A DNA stretch of 64,000 nucleotides from Streptomyces virginiae (GTDB taxonomy: Bacteria; Actinomycetota; Actinomycetes; Streptomycetales; Streptomycetaceae): NCBI RefSeq assembly GCF_000720455.1, contig NZ_JOAK01000018.1:62001-126000 (forward strand), read 5' to 3'. The position numbers and the translations under genes were made by a program. How positions within the stretch are numbered: the stretch's first letter is position 1; every line of letters begins with the position of its first letter. The notes under the pieces were generated by a model that was not told the origin of the DNA, ran no database searches, and saw only the letters and a program-made list of their open reading frames with translations. Shown piece after piece: positions 53,188-62,336 of the stretch.

Positions 53188-53492
53188 CAGCTCGCGCCGT
53201 GGGCGGGGGCGAGGGACTCGACGCGCTCGGCGAGGGCGAAGTCGTTCTCCGTCACCACGCCTCCGGCGTCGTGGCTGTTCACGGAGAGCCGCACCGTGTT
53301 GTAACCGAGCGTCAGATCGGAGTGGTGGTTCAACTCCTCCTGGACGGAGGCGATGTGGGCGACCAGGGCGCTCGCGGCGAAATGCGTGCCCAGGCGGTAG
53401 GTACGGATGATCCGGTCGTCCTCGAAGGCCCAGCCGGGAAGTTCCCGCAACCGGTCCTCGATCTCCTTCTGCGACAGCGGTTCACTCGGCAT
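53187..53492 (-). CDS. 4a-hydroxytetrahydrobiopterin dehydratase (PCD/DCoH-like)
   Basis: The 101-residue protein matches pterin-4a-carbinolamine dehydratase, which recycles the pterin cofactor of aromatic amino acid hydroxylases. The active-site region is EELNHHSDLTLGYNTVRL with two neighbouring His, and the C-terminal VNSHDAGGVVTENDFALAERVE matches the family end. No phenylalanine hydroxylase gene is in the window. ATG 53490-53492 has a GGAGCC sequence about eight bases upstream, in reverse orientation. Confidence 0.9.
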   Translation of the reverse strand: MPSEPLSQKEIEDRLRELPGWAFEDDRIIRTYRLGTHFAASALVAHIASVQEELNHHSDLTLGYNTVRLSVNSHDAGGVVTENDFALAERVESLAPAHGAS

Positions 53493-53637
53493 GCACCGGC
53501 TCCTTTTCCCCGTGACGTGTAGTCAAGGTTCCCACAGTGCACGCCGGAGCGAACCTTTCGCGCCATAGTGCGCTCGGGTACTTCTGCACCTTCCGCCCCC
53601 GGCGGCCGCCCCCTAGGCTCCTGCGCCGGACGTGACT

Positions 53638-53652
53638 GTTACCAGCGGTAAC
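53638..53652. promoter_or_regulatory. Inverted repeat before the Tat-exported flavoenzyme
   Basis: GTTACC (53638-53643) and GGTAAC (53647-53652) flank AGC, directly before the GAAGGGGC ribosome-binding site and 15 bases before ATG 53668. It could be an operator placed over the transcription start. Confidence 0.5.
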
Positions 53653-53667
53653 GAAGGGGCATTCGCC

Positions 53668-55461
53668 ATGGCCGGCACCGGGAGTTCCAGGCGTACGTTC
53701 ATCGCGGGCACGGGCGCCGCGGCCCTGTCGGCCCAGGCCGCGGCGGCCCTGGCGGCTCCGACGGCGGCCGCCGCGCCCGCCGGGGCACCGGCCGCGCCGA
53801 ACGGCCGGCGCGTCGCCGTACTGGGAGGCGGGGTGGCGGGGATGACCGCGGCGCACGAACTCGCCGAGCGCGGCTACGCCGTCACCGTGTACGAGCGCCG
53901 GGCGCTCGGCGGCAAGGCCCGCAGCATGGACGTACCGGGCAGCGCCCGCGGCGGCCGCAGGCCGCTTCCCGCGGAACACGGCTTCCGCTTCATCCCCGGC
54001 ATCTACCACAACCTGCCCGACACCATGCGGCGCATCCCCTTCGCCGGCAACGCGAACGGCGTGTGGGACAACCTGGTGGCCCCGCCCGAGATGATGTTCG
54101 CCCGCACCGGGGGCCGCGAGGACCTGCGCGGCCCCATCCCCTGGCCCGGCCACTCCCCCGCCCCGCTCACGCCCGACGAGGTACGGCGCGCCCTGTCGGG
54201 CATCCTGCAGACCCTGGTCAGGCTGCCTCCGCACGAGACGGCGTACTTCGTCGACCGCGTGCTGGTCTTCCTCACCAGCTGCGACGAGCGGCGGGCCGAG
54301 GTCTGGGAGCACGTCCCGTGGTGGGAGTTCACCCGGGCCGCGCGGATGTCGAACGAGTACCAGCGCATCCTGGCCGTCGGCGTCACCCGCAACATCGTGG
54401 CGACCAAGGCGGAGGAGGCCTCCACCCGCACGGTCGGCACCCTCGGCGAGGCCTTCGTCTTCAACCTCCTGGGCCGCGGGGCGGACGGCCCGCCGGACCG
54501 GATCCTCAACCTGCCGACCAACGAGGCGTGGATCGACCCGTGGGAGGCCCATCTGCGCTCCCTCGGGGTGGAGTTCAGGATCGGCTGGACCGTACGGGAG
54601 GTGCAGTACGCCGGCGGCCGGGTGAGCGGGGTCGCGGTCGAGGGCCCCGACGGCGCCCGGCAGACCGTGACCGCCGACCACTACGTCAGCGCGCTGCCCG
54701 TCGAGCACGCCCGGCGCACCTGGAGCCCGGGGCTGCGCGCCGCCGACCCGATGCTGGGGCGCTGCGACAGGCTCCGGACCGACTGGATGACCGGCATCCA
54801 GTTCTATCTGACCGAACGGGCCCCGCTGGTGCACGGCCATCTCAACTGCATCGATTCGCCGTGGTCGTTGACGGCGATCCAGCAGGCCGAGCACTGGCCG
54901 GCGCGGGACTTCCCCGCCGACTACGGGGACGGGGCGGCGGTCGACTGCCTGTCGGTGGACATCTCCGAGTGGGACAAGCCGGGGATCCTGTACGGCAGGA
55001 CGGCCAAGCAGTGCACCCGCGACGAGGTGGCGCGCGAGGTGTGGGCCCAGCTGAAGGCCTCCCTCAACGACACCGGCAGGACGCTGCTGTCCGACACGAA
55101 GCTGCACTCGTGGTTCCTGGACCCCGGCGTGGACGGGCTCGGCACCCCGAACCCCACCAACCAGGACGAGCTGCTGATCCACCCGGTCGGCACCCTCGCC
55201 AACCGGCCGAGCGCGGGCACGCGCGTCGCGAACTTCTTCCTCAGCGGGGACTACGTCGCCGTCGACATCGACCTCGCGACGATGGAGGGCGCAAACGCCT
55301 CCGCCCGCGCGGCCGTCAACAGCCTCCTGGACCGGGACGGTTCCACGGCCCCGCGGTGCACCGTACGGCCCCTGTACCGGGCGCCGGAGATGGAGTCCGC
55401 CAAGCGGCACGACCTGTGGCGCCACCGCCTCGGCCTGCGCAACGTCTTCGATGTCGGCTGA
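53668..55461 (+). CDS. Tat-exported FAD-dependent amine oxidase/desaturase-like protein
   Basis: The 597-residue protein begins with a twin-arginine signal (SSRRTFIAGTGAAALS), so it is expected to be exported folded with its flavin. The FAD-binding motif RVAVLGGGVAGMTAAHELAERGYAVTVYERR is at about residue 55, and the rest follows the flavin amine oxidase/phytoene desaturase/HpnE superfamily. A role in carotenoid, hopanoid or amine oxidation cannot be separated by sequence alone. ATG 53668 follows GAAGGGGC. It is divergent from the pterin dehydratase gene. Confidence 0.82.
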   Translation: MAGTGSSRRTFIAGTGAAALSAQAAAALAAPTAAAAPAGAPAAPNGRRVAVLGGGVAGMTAAHELAERGYAVTVYERRALGGKARSMDVPGSARGGRRPLPAEHGFRFIPGIYHNLPDTMRRIPFAGNANGVWDNLVAPPEMMFARTGGREDLRGPIPWPGHSPAPLTPDEVRRALSGILQTLVRLPPHETAYFVDRVLVFLTSCDERRAEVWEHVPWWEFTRAARMSNEYQRILAVGVTRNIVATKAEEASTRTVGTLGEAFVFNLLGRGADGPPDRILNLPTNEAWIDPWEAHLRSLGVEFRIGWTVREVQYAGGRVSGVAVEGPDGARQTVTADHYVSALPVEHARRTWSPGLRAADPMLGRCDRLRTDWMTGIQFYLTERAPLVHGHLNCIDSPWSLTAIQQAEHWPARDFPADYGDGAAVDCLSVDISEWDKPGILYGRTAKQCTRDEVAREVWAQLKASLNDTGRTLLSDTKLHSWFLDPGVDGLGTPNPTNQDELLIHPVGTLANRPSAGTRVANFFLSGDYVAVDIDLATMEGANASARAAVNSLLDRDGSTAPRCTVRPLYRAPEMESAKRHDLWRHRLGLRNVFDVG

Positions 55462-55507
55462 CCGCGGCGCAGGGCCCGCCCCAGGGGGCTCGGCTACCGT
55501 CGGAGCC

Positions 55508-56302
55508 ATGACCACCTCGACGCCCACGGTCGGCGCCCTGCTCCGCACATGGCGGGAGCGGCGCGGCATCAGCCAGCTGGAGCTGGCGGGCCGCGCCGAC
55601 TCCTCGTCCCGGCACATCAGCTTCATCGAGACGGGGCGGTCCCGGCCGAGCGAGGAGATGGTGCTGAGGCTCGCCGACCGCCTCGACGTCCCGGTGCGGG
55701 AGCGCAACGCCCTGCTGCTGGCGGCCGGTTACGCCCCGCACTACGCGCAGACCGCGCTGGACGACCCGTCGATGGAGACGCTGCGCGAGGGCATCGAGCG
55801 GCTGCTGACCGGGTACGAGCCCTATCCCGCCCTGGTCGTGGACGCCACCTACGACGTCGTCGCCGCCAACCGGGGCATCCTGATGCTGCTGGACGGCCTG
55901 CCGGAGCACCTGCTGACGCCGCCGCTGAACGCGATGCGGATCACCCTGCACCCCGAGGGCCTGGCGCCGAGGATCCGCAACCTCCGCGAGTGGCGCGGGC
56001 ACCTGCTCGCCCAGATGGAGCGGCAGATCGCGCTGGCCCGCTCCGAGCCGCTGCGCGCGCTGTACGAGGAGGTGTCCTCCTATCCGGTGGCCGAACGCCC
56101 CGGCGACGGCGCACCGGAGGAGCCCGTCCCCTACATCGCGCTGCCGCTGGTCATCGAGCACGACGGCCACCTGCTGTCCTTCGTGTCGTCCATCGCGACC
56201 TTCAACACCCCGATGGACGTGACCGTCGCCGAGCTGGCCATCGAGACGATGCTCCCGGCCGACCCGGCGACGGTGAAGTACCTGCGCTCACTCGGCGACT
56301 GA
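55508..56302 (+). CDS. XRE regulator with MmyB-like ligand-binding domain
   Basis: The 264-residue protein has an XRE helix-turn-helix (LRTWRERRGISQLELAGRADSSSRHISFIETGRSRPS) followed by the MmyB-like ligand-binding region (PYPALVVDATYDVVAANRGILML, then LHPEGLAPRIRNLREWRGHLL). ATG 55508 is used; the frame is open upstream but without conserved sequence. Its stop overlaps the convergent membrane-protein gene by 15 bases. It is the nearest MmyB-type regulator to cassette B, as the gene at 26905-27897 is to cassette A. Confidence 0.85.
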   Translation: MTTSTPTVGALLRTWRERRGISQLELAGRADSSSRHISFIETGRSRPSEEMVLRLADRLDVPVRERNALLLAAGYAPHYAQTALDDPSMETLREGIERLLTGYEPYPALVVDATYDVVAANRGILMLLDGLPEHLLTPPLNAMRITLHPEGLAPRIRNLREWRGHLLAQMERQIALARSEPLRALYEEVSSYPVAERPGDGAPEEPVPYIALPLVIEHDGHLLSFVSSIATFNTPMDVTVAELAIETMLPADPATVKYLRSLGD

Positions 56303-56704
56303 GCGCAGCGCGAGCTGCTGGAGGAGGGCGAAGCCGGCGACGGTGAGGGCCTGCGCCGGGATCCACACGGTCCCGGCGAGGGTCGGCGAGAACCACACGA
56401 CGAGGGAGACCAGGCTCAGCGCGGCCCAGGCGCAGTTGGTCTCGACGACGGCCTTCACGGCGAGCACCGGGGGCCGGCGGCGCGAGGCCAGCAGGCCGAC
56501 GGCCGAGCCGTACAGCACCAGCAGGACGCCGAGGGCCAGGAGCAGCCCGGGCCCGACCCCGAGCAGCCGTCCCAGGGGCGCGGAGAAGGCGACGTAGGCG
56601 AGGCCGTTGCCGGTGGTGACGACGGCGTCGAGGGCGAGGAAGCGACGCAGCGCGAGCTGCGGGACGGCGGTACGGGCGAAACCGGCGAGCAGGGTCGCGG
56701 ACAT
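56288..56704 (-). CDS. Small membrane protein with four helices
   Basis: A 138-residue integral membrane protein with four hydrophobic segments (FLALDAVVTTGNGLAYVAF, LLLALGVLLVLYGSAVGLL, AVVETNCAWAALSLVSLVVWF and VWIPAQALTVAGFALLQQLAL). No family is certain. The ATG at 56702-56704 has GGAGG eight bases upstream. It is divergent from cassette B with 258 bases between and overlaps the convergent XRE gene by 15 bases. Confidence 0.72.
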   Translation of the reverse strand: MSATLLAGFARTAVPQLALRRFLALDAVVTTGNGLAYVAFSAPLGRLLGVGPGLLLALGVLLVLYGSAVGLLASRRRPPVLAVKAVVETNCAWAALSLVSLVVWFSPTLAGTVWIPAQALTVAGFALLQQLALRSVAE

Positions 56705-56962
56705 GGGGAATCAGCCTCCGTCGAGGTCGAACGGCCAGGTGGGAGCCGGGCCCCGGAACCGAGTGCGCGGCCCCGGAACCCGACGCCCCCACTGTGCCGG
56801 GCACCCTCGCCGGGGGTCGATTACCTCTGAGGTCATGCCAACGGTTTTTGAGGTGGGCGGCAGGAAACATTGGGGTTCCCGTGGTTCTGCCGGGGGTGGG
56901 GGGCTAGGCTTCACGCAGCCCGATCCACTCGAACGCCTTGTCGACATATGGAGAATCAGCCG

Positions 56963-57988
56963 GTGCGAGCCGCCGCCCGACCCGACCTCGCCGCGATCTG
57001 GCGGCGCGTCGGGGCACTCGCGGAGCGGTGCGGCCAGGACCCGGCCGAGGTGCTGGCCGTGGGGCGGCTGAGCCACCTGTCCGGGGTCGAACCCCGGCGC
57101 ATCCCACCGGTGGTGGCGGGCACGGCTGCCGAAGTGCCGCTGGAACGGCGGGTGCACCAGCGGTTCCGGCTGCTGCGCGCGACCCGCCGCGACAAGCACG
57201 GGCGGGAATGGCCGCTCGCCGCCATCGCCCACGACTTCGACGCCCCCGGTGCCTCCCTCGGCCCCCTCAACGCGGGCACCGGGCTGCTGCGGCTGGGCCA
57301 CGCGGCGGGCGTGCAGCGGTTCTTCGGCGTCTACGCCGGTTTCCTGCTGGCCGACTGCAAGAGCGCGGTGGAACGCGCCCTCGCCCTGTCCGTGACCACC
57401 GTCTCCGACGGCCGGGACGACCTGGAGCACCTCTCGTACCTGACCGGCATCACGCCCCAGGCGGTCCGGCAGACGCTGGACGGCAGGCCGCCCCGGCTCC
57501 CCCTGAAGGAGCAGGTGCACCAGCGGTTCGAGCACCTGCGGCGCACCAGGCCGCGGGAGGACGGCCAGGCCCATTCGCTCACGGCCATCGCCAAGTCCTT
57601 CGACGCGTCGGGGCAGTCGCTGACCCGCCTTGCCCAGGGCGAGGGCATGCCCAACCTCGCCGCGGCCGCCGGGATCCAGCGCTTCTACGGCGTCGACGGC
57701 GGCTTCCTGCTCGCCGACGACACCGAGGCGCTCGCCACGGCACTCGCGCTGATCGAGGGCGAACTGGAGTGCGTCGAACGGGAGCGGGAGAATCCGATGC
57801 TGGCCGTGCTGCGTGCGCATGACGTACGGAGCATCGTCACGCGGGCCGGCCGGCTGTCGCCCCAGGGGTGGAAGTCACTGGCCGACCACTTGGACGACCT
57901 CCTCGCGCGCGAGGGGCAGCTCGGACTTCCGGGCACGAAGGGCGGGGCGCCGACCGATGGCGCCGCCGCCGAGGGAGAAACACCATGA
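56963..57988 (+). CDS. Cassette B regulator: HTH protein with duplicated unit
   Basis: A 341-residue protein that contains the core of the cassette A regulator twice. Unit 1 (about residues 30-140) has VHQRFRLLRATRR, LAAIAHDFDAPGASLG and VQRFFGVYAGFLLAD; unit 2 (about 155-265) has VHQRFEHLRRTRP, LTAIAKSFDASGQSLT and IQRFYGVDGGFLLAD. Each unit is preceded by an LSHLSGVEP or LSYLTGITP helix and a basic stretch. The C-terminus shares the HDVRSIVTRAGRLS region with cassette A. I use GTG 56963, nine bases after GGAGA; ATG 56948 has no such site. It overlaps the next gene by four bases. A TAGGCT -10-like box lies at 56905-56910. Confidence 0.78.
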   Translation: MRAAARPDLAAIWRRVGALAERCGQDPAEVLAVGRLSHLSGVEPRRIPPVVAGTAAEVPLERRVHQRFRLLRATRRDKHGREWPLAAIAHDFDAPGASLGPLNAGTGLLRLGHAAGVQRFFGVYAGFLLADCKSAVERALALSVTTVSDGRDDLEHLSYLTGITPQAVRQTLDGRPPRLPLKEQVHQRFEHLRRTRPREDGQAHSLTAIAKSFDASGQSLTRLAQGEGMPNLAAAAGIQRFYGVDGGFLLADDTEALATALALIEGELECVERERENPMLAVLRAHDVRSIVTRAGRLSPQGWKSLADHLDDLLAREGQLGLPGTKGGAPTDGAAAEGETP

Positions 57989-58620
57989 GGACCACACGGG
58001 CCATGCGCAAGCTGGGCTCCGAACTGCTGGAGGGCGCACGCCTGACGGCGCCGGCCGATGTCGGGGAGATCATCGGGGCGCTGTGCGCCGCCTACGCCCA
58101 ACGGCGCGGCACAGAGCGGAAGGTGGACTTCCACTTCACCTCGTTCCCGCCCGACACCGCGAGCGGCCTGTGGCTGGAGCTGGACGACGTCGACCTGATC
58201 GTCGTCGAGCAGCACACCCGGCCCGAGCACCAGCTCGTCATCGCCTGCCACGAGCTGTGGCACCTGGACGAGGGGACCTGCGACAGCGTCGGTCCGGGCA
58301 TGCTCGTGGCCGCCCGGCTGGCGGGACGCCACGGCAGCCTCGCCGAACTGCTGGCCCCCGGCTCCGGGCTGGACGCGGTGGTCCGGCAGGCCGCCGCCCG
58401 CGCCGACCAGGGGGATCCGGCGGAAATCCGGGCCGAGACCTTCGGCCTGCACCTCGGCAACATCCTGCGTTCCCACCTGCCGTCGCCCCGGGAGCAGCAG
58501 TTCCCCGAGGCGATCGAGCGCATCAAGTCCTCACTCGGCTGGGGAAGCCCCGTGCCACGCCGTGACCAGCACCAGCCAGTCGCAGCATCCCTCACGCCGA
58601 TGCCCTCAGCACGGCCCTGA
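57985..58620 (+). CDS. Cassette B ImmA/IrrE-like HExxH protein
   Basis: The 211-residue protein is the paralogue of the gene at 28847. It has HELWH (about residues 90-94), FPPDTASGLWLEL and the AETFGL segment that can supply the third zinc ligand. The ATG at 57985 overlaps the regulator's stop (ATGA) and follows GAGGGAG. In contrast to cassette A, no TTA codon is present. Cleavage of the regulator encoded upstream is the natural hypothesis from the ImmA precedent; peptidase activity is unproven. Confidence 0.78.
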   Translation: MRTTRAMRKLGSELLEGARLTAPADVGEIIGALCAAYAQRRGTERKVDFHFTSFPPDTASGLWLELDDVDLIVVEQHTRPEHQLVIACHELWHLDEGTCDSVGPGMLVAARLAGRHGSLAELLAPGSGLDAVVRQAAARADQGDPAEIRAETFGLHLGNILRSHLPSPREQQFPEAIERIKSSLGWGSPVPRRDQHQPVAASLTPMPSARP

Positions 58621-58636
58621 CAGAGAGCCCGCCACG

Positions 58637-60151
58637 ATGAACCAGTCCTCCCCGCCCCGCCACGCCGTCGTCATAGGCGGCAGTCTGGCCGGCCTCCTCG
58701 CGGCCGCTGTCCTCGCCGAGCACGCCACGGTCACCGTCATCGACGCCGACCCGCTGCCCGAGGGGCCGGCCCCTCGCCGTGGACTCCCGCAGGCCCGGCA
58801 CACCCATCTCCTGTGGTCGGGCGGCGCCCGGGCCATCGAGCGGATCCTGCCCGGCATCACCGACGACTGGACGAAGGCCGGCGCGATCCGCCGCAGCCTG
58901 CCCACCGACCTGGTGACCAAGACCGCTCAGGGCTGGATCCCGCGCTGCGGCGAGAAGCAGTTCAACATCTCCTGCAGCCGCGACCTCCTCGACTCGGTGG
59001 TCCGCGCCCGGGTCACCGGCCTCGCCGGGGTCACCACCCTCCAGCAGAGCCGGGTCCGGGGCCTGGAGGGTACGGCGGCCCGGGTCACCGGCGTCCGCGT
59101 CGACACCCCCGAGGAGCAGGACCGGCTGGTGACGGCCGATCTGGTGGTCGACGCCAGCGGCCGCGGATCGCGCGCCCGGACGTGGCTGCAGGCGCTCGGC
59201 GTGAGCGGCATCCGGCAGGCCGAGGTCGACTCCGGTCTCGTCTACGCGACCCGGATCTTCGAGGCCCCGGCCGGCGCGCACGAGATGGGCTTCCCCATCG
59301 TCAACGTGCAGTCCGACCCCCGGGTGCCCGTGCCCGGACAGACCGCCACGATCGTGCCCATCGAGAACGGCCAGTGGCAGGCCACCCTGTCGGGCACCCG
59401 CGGCGGCCAGCCGGCGGGCGACCCCGACGCGTTCATCCCGTTCGCCAAGTCCGTGCGCGACCCGATCGTCGGCGAGCTCCTGGAGGGCCGCAAGCCCCTG
59501 ACGGACGTCGCCGTCACCCAGGGCACGGCCAACCGCCGGATCTACTTCGAGAAGGCAGAGCTGCCCGACGGCTTCTTCGCCGTCGGCGACTCCGTCGCCA
59601 CCTTCAACCCGCTGTACGGGCAGGGCATGACCGTCGCCGCCCAGGGCCTCCTGGCCGTCCGCACCCTGCTGCGGGCGAAGGGGCTGGCCCACCCGGGGAT
59701 CGGCCGCGAGGCGCAGCGCGTCATCGCCCCCCAGGTCGCCACCGCCTGGGAGCTCGCCACGTCGCAGGACATCCTCTATCCGGGCGCCACCGGGATGAAG
59801 CCGCGCGCGGGCACCGGCCTGCTCAACGGCTACGTCAACCGTCTGATGACGGGTGCCACCACCGACGAGGCACTCACCGCCGCCCTGTTCAACGTCCTCA
59901 CCATGAGCATCGAGCCCACCCACTGGCTGCGCCCTTCGGTGGTCTGGCACGTGGCGCGCGCCTCCGACCGCGGCGCGCTGAAGGCGCCTCCCCTCACCGC
60001 CGCGGAGCGGGCCGTCGCCGGGCTGGACCCGGCGCCCGGCACGAGAACCGGAGCCGGGAGCACCGGCACCGGGGCCGGGACCGGAGCCGCCCCCACCGGT
60101 GCGGCGAGCGATCCGGTCGGCCCTGCCGACCCCGTCGGACAGGCCCGATGA
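58637..60151 (+). CDS. Cassette B FAD-dependent oxidoreductase
   Basis: The 504-residue protein is present in cassette B only. It has an N-terminal FAD motif HAVVIGGSLAGLLAAAVLAEH, the Rossmann DLVVDASGRGSRAR segment and a second FAD motif FAVGDSVATFNPLYGQGMTVAAQG, as in PHBH-like monooxygenases and LasC/Lsd18-type polyether epoxidases. A Gly-Thr-Ala-rich tail (about residues 465-504) is unusual and probably unstructured. ATG 58637 has a GAGAG ribosome-binding sequence and lies 16 bases after the HExxH gene; its stop overlaps the membrane-protein start. Confidence 0.82.
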   Translation: MNQSSPPRHAVVIGGSLAGLLAAAVLAEHATVTVIDADPLPEGPAPRRGLPQARHTHLLWSGGARAIERILPGITDDWTKAGAIRRSLPTDLVTKTAQGWIPRCGEKQFNISCSRDLLDSVVRARVTGLAGVTTLQQSRVRGLEGTAARVTGVRVDTPEEQDRLVTADLVVDASGRGSRARTWLQALGVSGIRQAEVDSGLVYATRIFEAPAGAHEMGFPIVNVQSDPRVPVPGQTATIVPIENGQWQATLSGTRGGQPAGDPDAFIPFAKSVRDPIVGELLEGRKPLTDVAVTQGTANRRIYFEKAELPDGFFAVGDSVATFNPLYGQGMTVAAQGLLAVRTLLRAKGLAHPGIGREAQRVIAPQVATAWELATSQDILYPGATGMKPRAGTGLLNGYVNRLMTGATTDEALTAALFNVLTMSIEPTHWLRPSVVWHVARASDRGALKAPPLTAAERAVAGLDPAPGTRTGAGSTGTGAGTGAAPTGAASDPVGPADPVGQAR

Positions 60152-61356
60152 GCCGCGAGATCACCCTGCTCCTGCCCGGCTCCCTGATGGTCCTGGCACT
60201 GCTGATCAAAGCTCCGAAGCTGCGCCGGAACTGGGACCAGCCGCTGAACCGGACCGCGTGCGCACTGCTCGTCGTCGGCGCCCCCATCACCTTCCTGGCG
60301 TCGCCGCCGACGATCGCCGCGGTCAACCGCCGTACCGGCGTGGTCAACTTCTCCGCACCGCTGGTGTTCGGCCTGCTCACGGTTTTCTCCGGACTGTGCG
60401 TCGTCCTGGTCCTGCAGTGGCGCGGCGGCCCGCCCGCTGCCGTGCGCCGGGCCACCCGGCTGACCGCGGCCGTGTTCGCCGCGGCGACCGCCGCGATCGT
60501 CGCCCTGTTCGTGATCGGCGACGCGCCGGTGGAACGCCTCCGGGACCTGGACACGTACTACGCCACGACGCCGTGGATCCGCGAGATGATCGTCTGCTTC
60601 CTGGTGGCGCACACCCTGGGCACCTCGGCGCTGACCTGGCTGTGCGCCAAGTGGTTCGCACGCGTCGACCGCTCGCTGCGCCCGCTGCGCACCGGTCTGG
60701 CCCTGATCGTCCTCGCGGGACTGCTGGACCTGGCCTACCTGGCCGCCAAGTGGGCCTCGGTGGTCGCCCGCTGGGCCGGCCGCGACTGGGTCGTCCTGTC
60801 CACGGACGTGGCACCGCCCCTGGCCTCGGCCTCCGCCCTGCTGCTGGGCGCCGGGTTCGTCGTGCCGCTGATCGGCGGGTCGGCGACGTGGACCGCCTAC
60901 GGCGACTACCGGCGGCTGCGCCCGCTGTGGAAGGCGCTGCGCGGGTTCGCCGCGGCCCAGGGACGGACCGTACCGCTCGCCTGGTGGTCCCCGGTGGGGA
61001 TCCGGCTCATCCACCGCGAGTCCGTCATCGACGACGGCATCCTGGCGCTGGCCGGCTGGTTCGACCCACGGGTGCACGCCACCGCCTACGAGGCGGCCCG
61101 CAGCCGCGGCATGGACGAGGCGCGGGCCGCCGCGGTCGCGGACGCCGCCGTCGTGGCCGCCGCCTGCCACGTCAAGGGCGCCGCCGCGCGCGGATCCGGC
61201 CCGGGGCCGGCCCCGGTCCCGGAGCCGCACCGCCTGGGCCGCCGCCCACTGACCGCGCTGGCCCACGAGTTCCGCACGTCCGCCGTCGTCGCCGCGGCCC
61301 GCGACGCGGCCGCCGCCGGCACGCCCGGCCCGTGCCTGGAGCCCCTGGTCGCCTGA
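60148..61356 (+). CDS. Cassette B MAB_1171c/DUF6545-type membrane protein
   Basis: The 402-residue protein is the paralogue of the gene at 29401. The membrane half contains about seven helices and shares PPTIAAVNR, VNFSAPLV and VERLRDLDTYYATTP-type sequence. The soluble C-terminal half carries WWSPVGIRLIHRESVIDDGI and an Ala-rich helix (ADAAVVAAACHV). ATG 60148 overlaps the flavoenzyme stop (ATGA). Two strong terminator hairpins follow, so it ends the operon. Confidence 0.78.
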   Translation: MSREITLLLPGSLMVLALLIKAPKLRRNWDQPLNRTACALLVVGAPITFLASPPTIAAVNRRTGVVNFSAPLVFGLLTVFSGLCVVLVLQWRGGPPAAVRRATRLTAAVFAAATAAIVALFVIGDAPVERLRDLDTYYATTPWIREMIVCFLVAHTLGTSALTWLCAKWFARVDRSLRPLRTGLALIVLAGLLDLAYLAAKWASVVARWAGRDWVVLSTDVAPPLASASALLLGAGFVVPLIGGSATWTAYGDYRRLRPLWKALRGFAAAQGRTVPLAWWSPVGIRLIHRESVIDDGILALAGWFDPRVHATAYEAARSRGMDEARAAAVADAAVVAAACHVKGAAARGSGPGPAPVPEPHRLGRRPLTALAHEFRTSAVVAAARDAAAAGTPGPCLEPLVA

Positions 61357-61370
61357 GTACCGGAAAAACG

Positions 61371-61406
61371 CCGCACCGTCCCGGACCGGGGTCCGGGGCG
61401 GTGCGG
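61371..61406 (+). terminator. First of two terminator hairpins after cassette B
   Basis: A 16-base stem with one wobble pair (61371-61386 with 61391-61406) and a CGGG loop lies 14 bases after the cassette B stop. Confidence 0.85.
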
Positions 61407-61429
61407 CTGCGCGCCGACCGGCGCGCAGC
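61406..61429. terminator. Second hairpin, between cassette B and folD
   Basis: GCTGCGCGCC (61406-61415) and GGCGCGCAGC (61420-61429) form a perfect 10-base stem with a GACC loop, 17 bases before the folD stop; it can serve both directions. Confidence 0.75.
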
Positions 61430-61445
61430 CGGATCGGCGGGCGGA

Positions 61446-62336
61446 TCAGAGGGCCGCGAGGTCCAGCCCCGCCTGCGCGGCGGCGGCCCGCACGGTCTGC
61501 TCCAGCAGGACGGCGATGGTCATCGGGCCGACACCGCCGGGAACCGGCGTGATCAGCGAGGCACGGGCCGCCGCCGACTCGAAGTGGACGTCGCCGACGT
61601 TGCCCTCGTTGTAACCGGCGTCCAGGACCACCGCGCCCGGCTTGATGTCCTCGCCCCGGATGAACTCGGCCTTGCCGACGGCGGCGACCAGCACGTCCGC
61701 CTGGCGCACGATCGAGGAGAGGTCCCGGGTGCGGGAGTGGCAGTAGGTGACGGTGGCGTTCTGCTCCAGCAGCAGCATCCCGGCCGGCTTGCCCAGGATC
61801 GCGCTGCGGCCGACGACCACGGCGTGCTTGCCGGTCAGGTCCACGTCGTACTCGGCGAGGAGGCGCATGATGCCGCCCGGGGTACAGGAGACGAAGCCCG
61901 GCAGGCCGAAGCCCATGGCCGCGAACGAGTGCATGGTGACCCCGTCGACGTCCTTGCCGGGGGCGATGGCCTCGAAGGCGGCGCGCTCGTCGATGTGGTG
62001 CGGGACGGGGTGCTGGAGCAGGATGCCGCTGATCCGGGGGTCCTCGGAGAGCGCCGTGATCGTCGCGACCAGCTCCTGCGTGGTGGTCGAGGCCGGCAGC
62101 TCCACGTGGCGGGAGGTGATCCCCGCCTTGGCGCAGCGGTTCTGCTTCATGCGGACGTAGGTGACGGAGGCGGGGTCCTCGCCGACCAGCACGGTCGCCA
62201 GGCAGGGCGCGGTGCCGGTGCGCTCGGTGATCTTCGCCGCGAGGGCGGCGGTCTGCTCCGAGATGCGGCGGGCGAGGGCGGTGCCGTCCATCAGCTGGGC
62301 GGTACCGGCGGCGGGGGCAGTCTGGGCAGTCGTCAC
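61446..62336 (-). CDS. folD: Bifunctional methylenetetrahydrofolate dehydrogenase/cyclohydrolase
   Basis: The 296-residue protein interconverts 5,10-methylene- and 10-formyl-tetrahydrofolate. Family marks are the catalytic Lys in TYVRMKQNRC, LLQHPVPHHID, GKDVDGVTM, the NADP loop VVGRSAILGKPAGM and PGGVGPMTIAVLLEQT. The GTG start at 62336 (MTTAQTAPAAG) follows CAGGAG, and the first 14 residues are an extra Ala/Thr-rich leader. No other one-carbon gene is next to it. Confidence 0.96.
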   Translation of the reverse strand: MTTAQTAPAAGTAQLMDGTALARRISEQTAALAAKITERTGTAPCLATVLVGEDPASVTYVRMKQNRCAKAGITSRHVELPASTTTQELVATITALSEDPRISGILLQHPVPHHIDERAAFEAIAPGKDVDGVTMHSFAAMGFGLPGFVSCTPGGIMRLLAEYDVDLTGKHAVVVGRSAILGKPAGMLLLEQNATVTYCHSRTRDLSSIVRQADVLVAAVGKAEFIRGEDIKPGAVVLDAGYNEGNVGDVHFESAAARASLITPVPGGVGPMTIAVLLEQTVRAAAAQAGLDLAAL

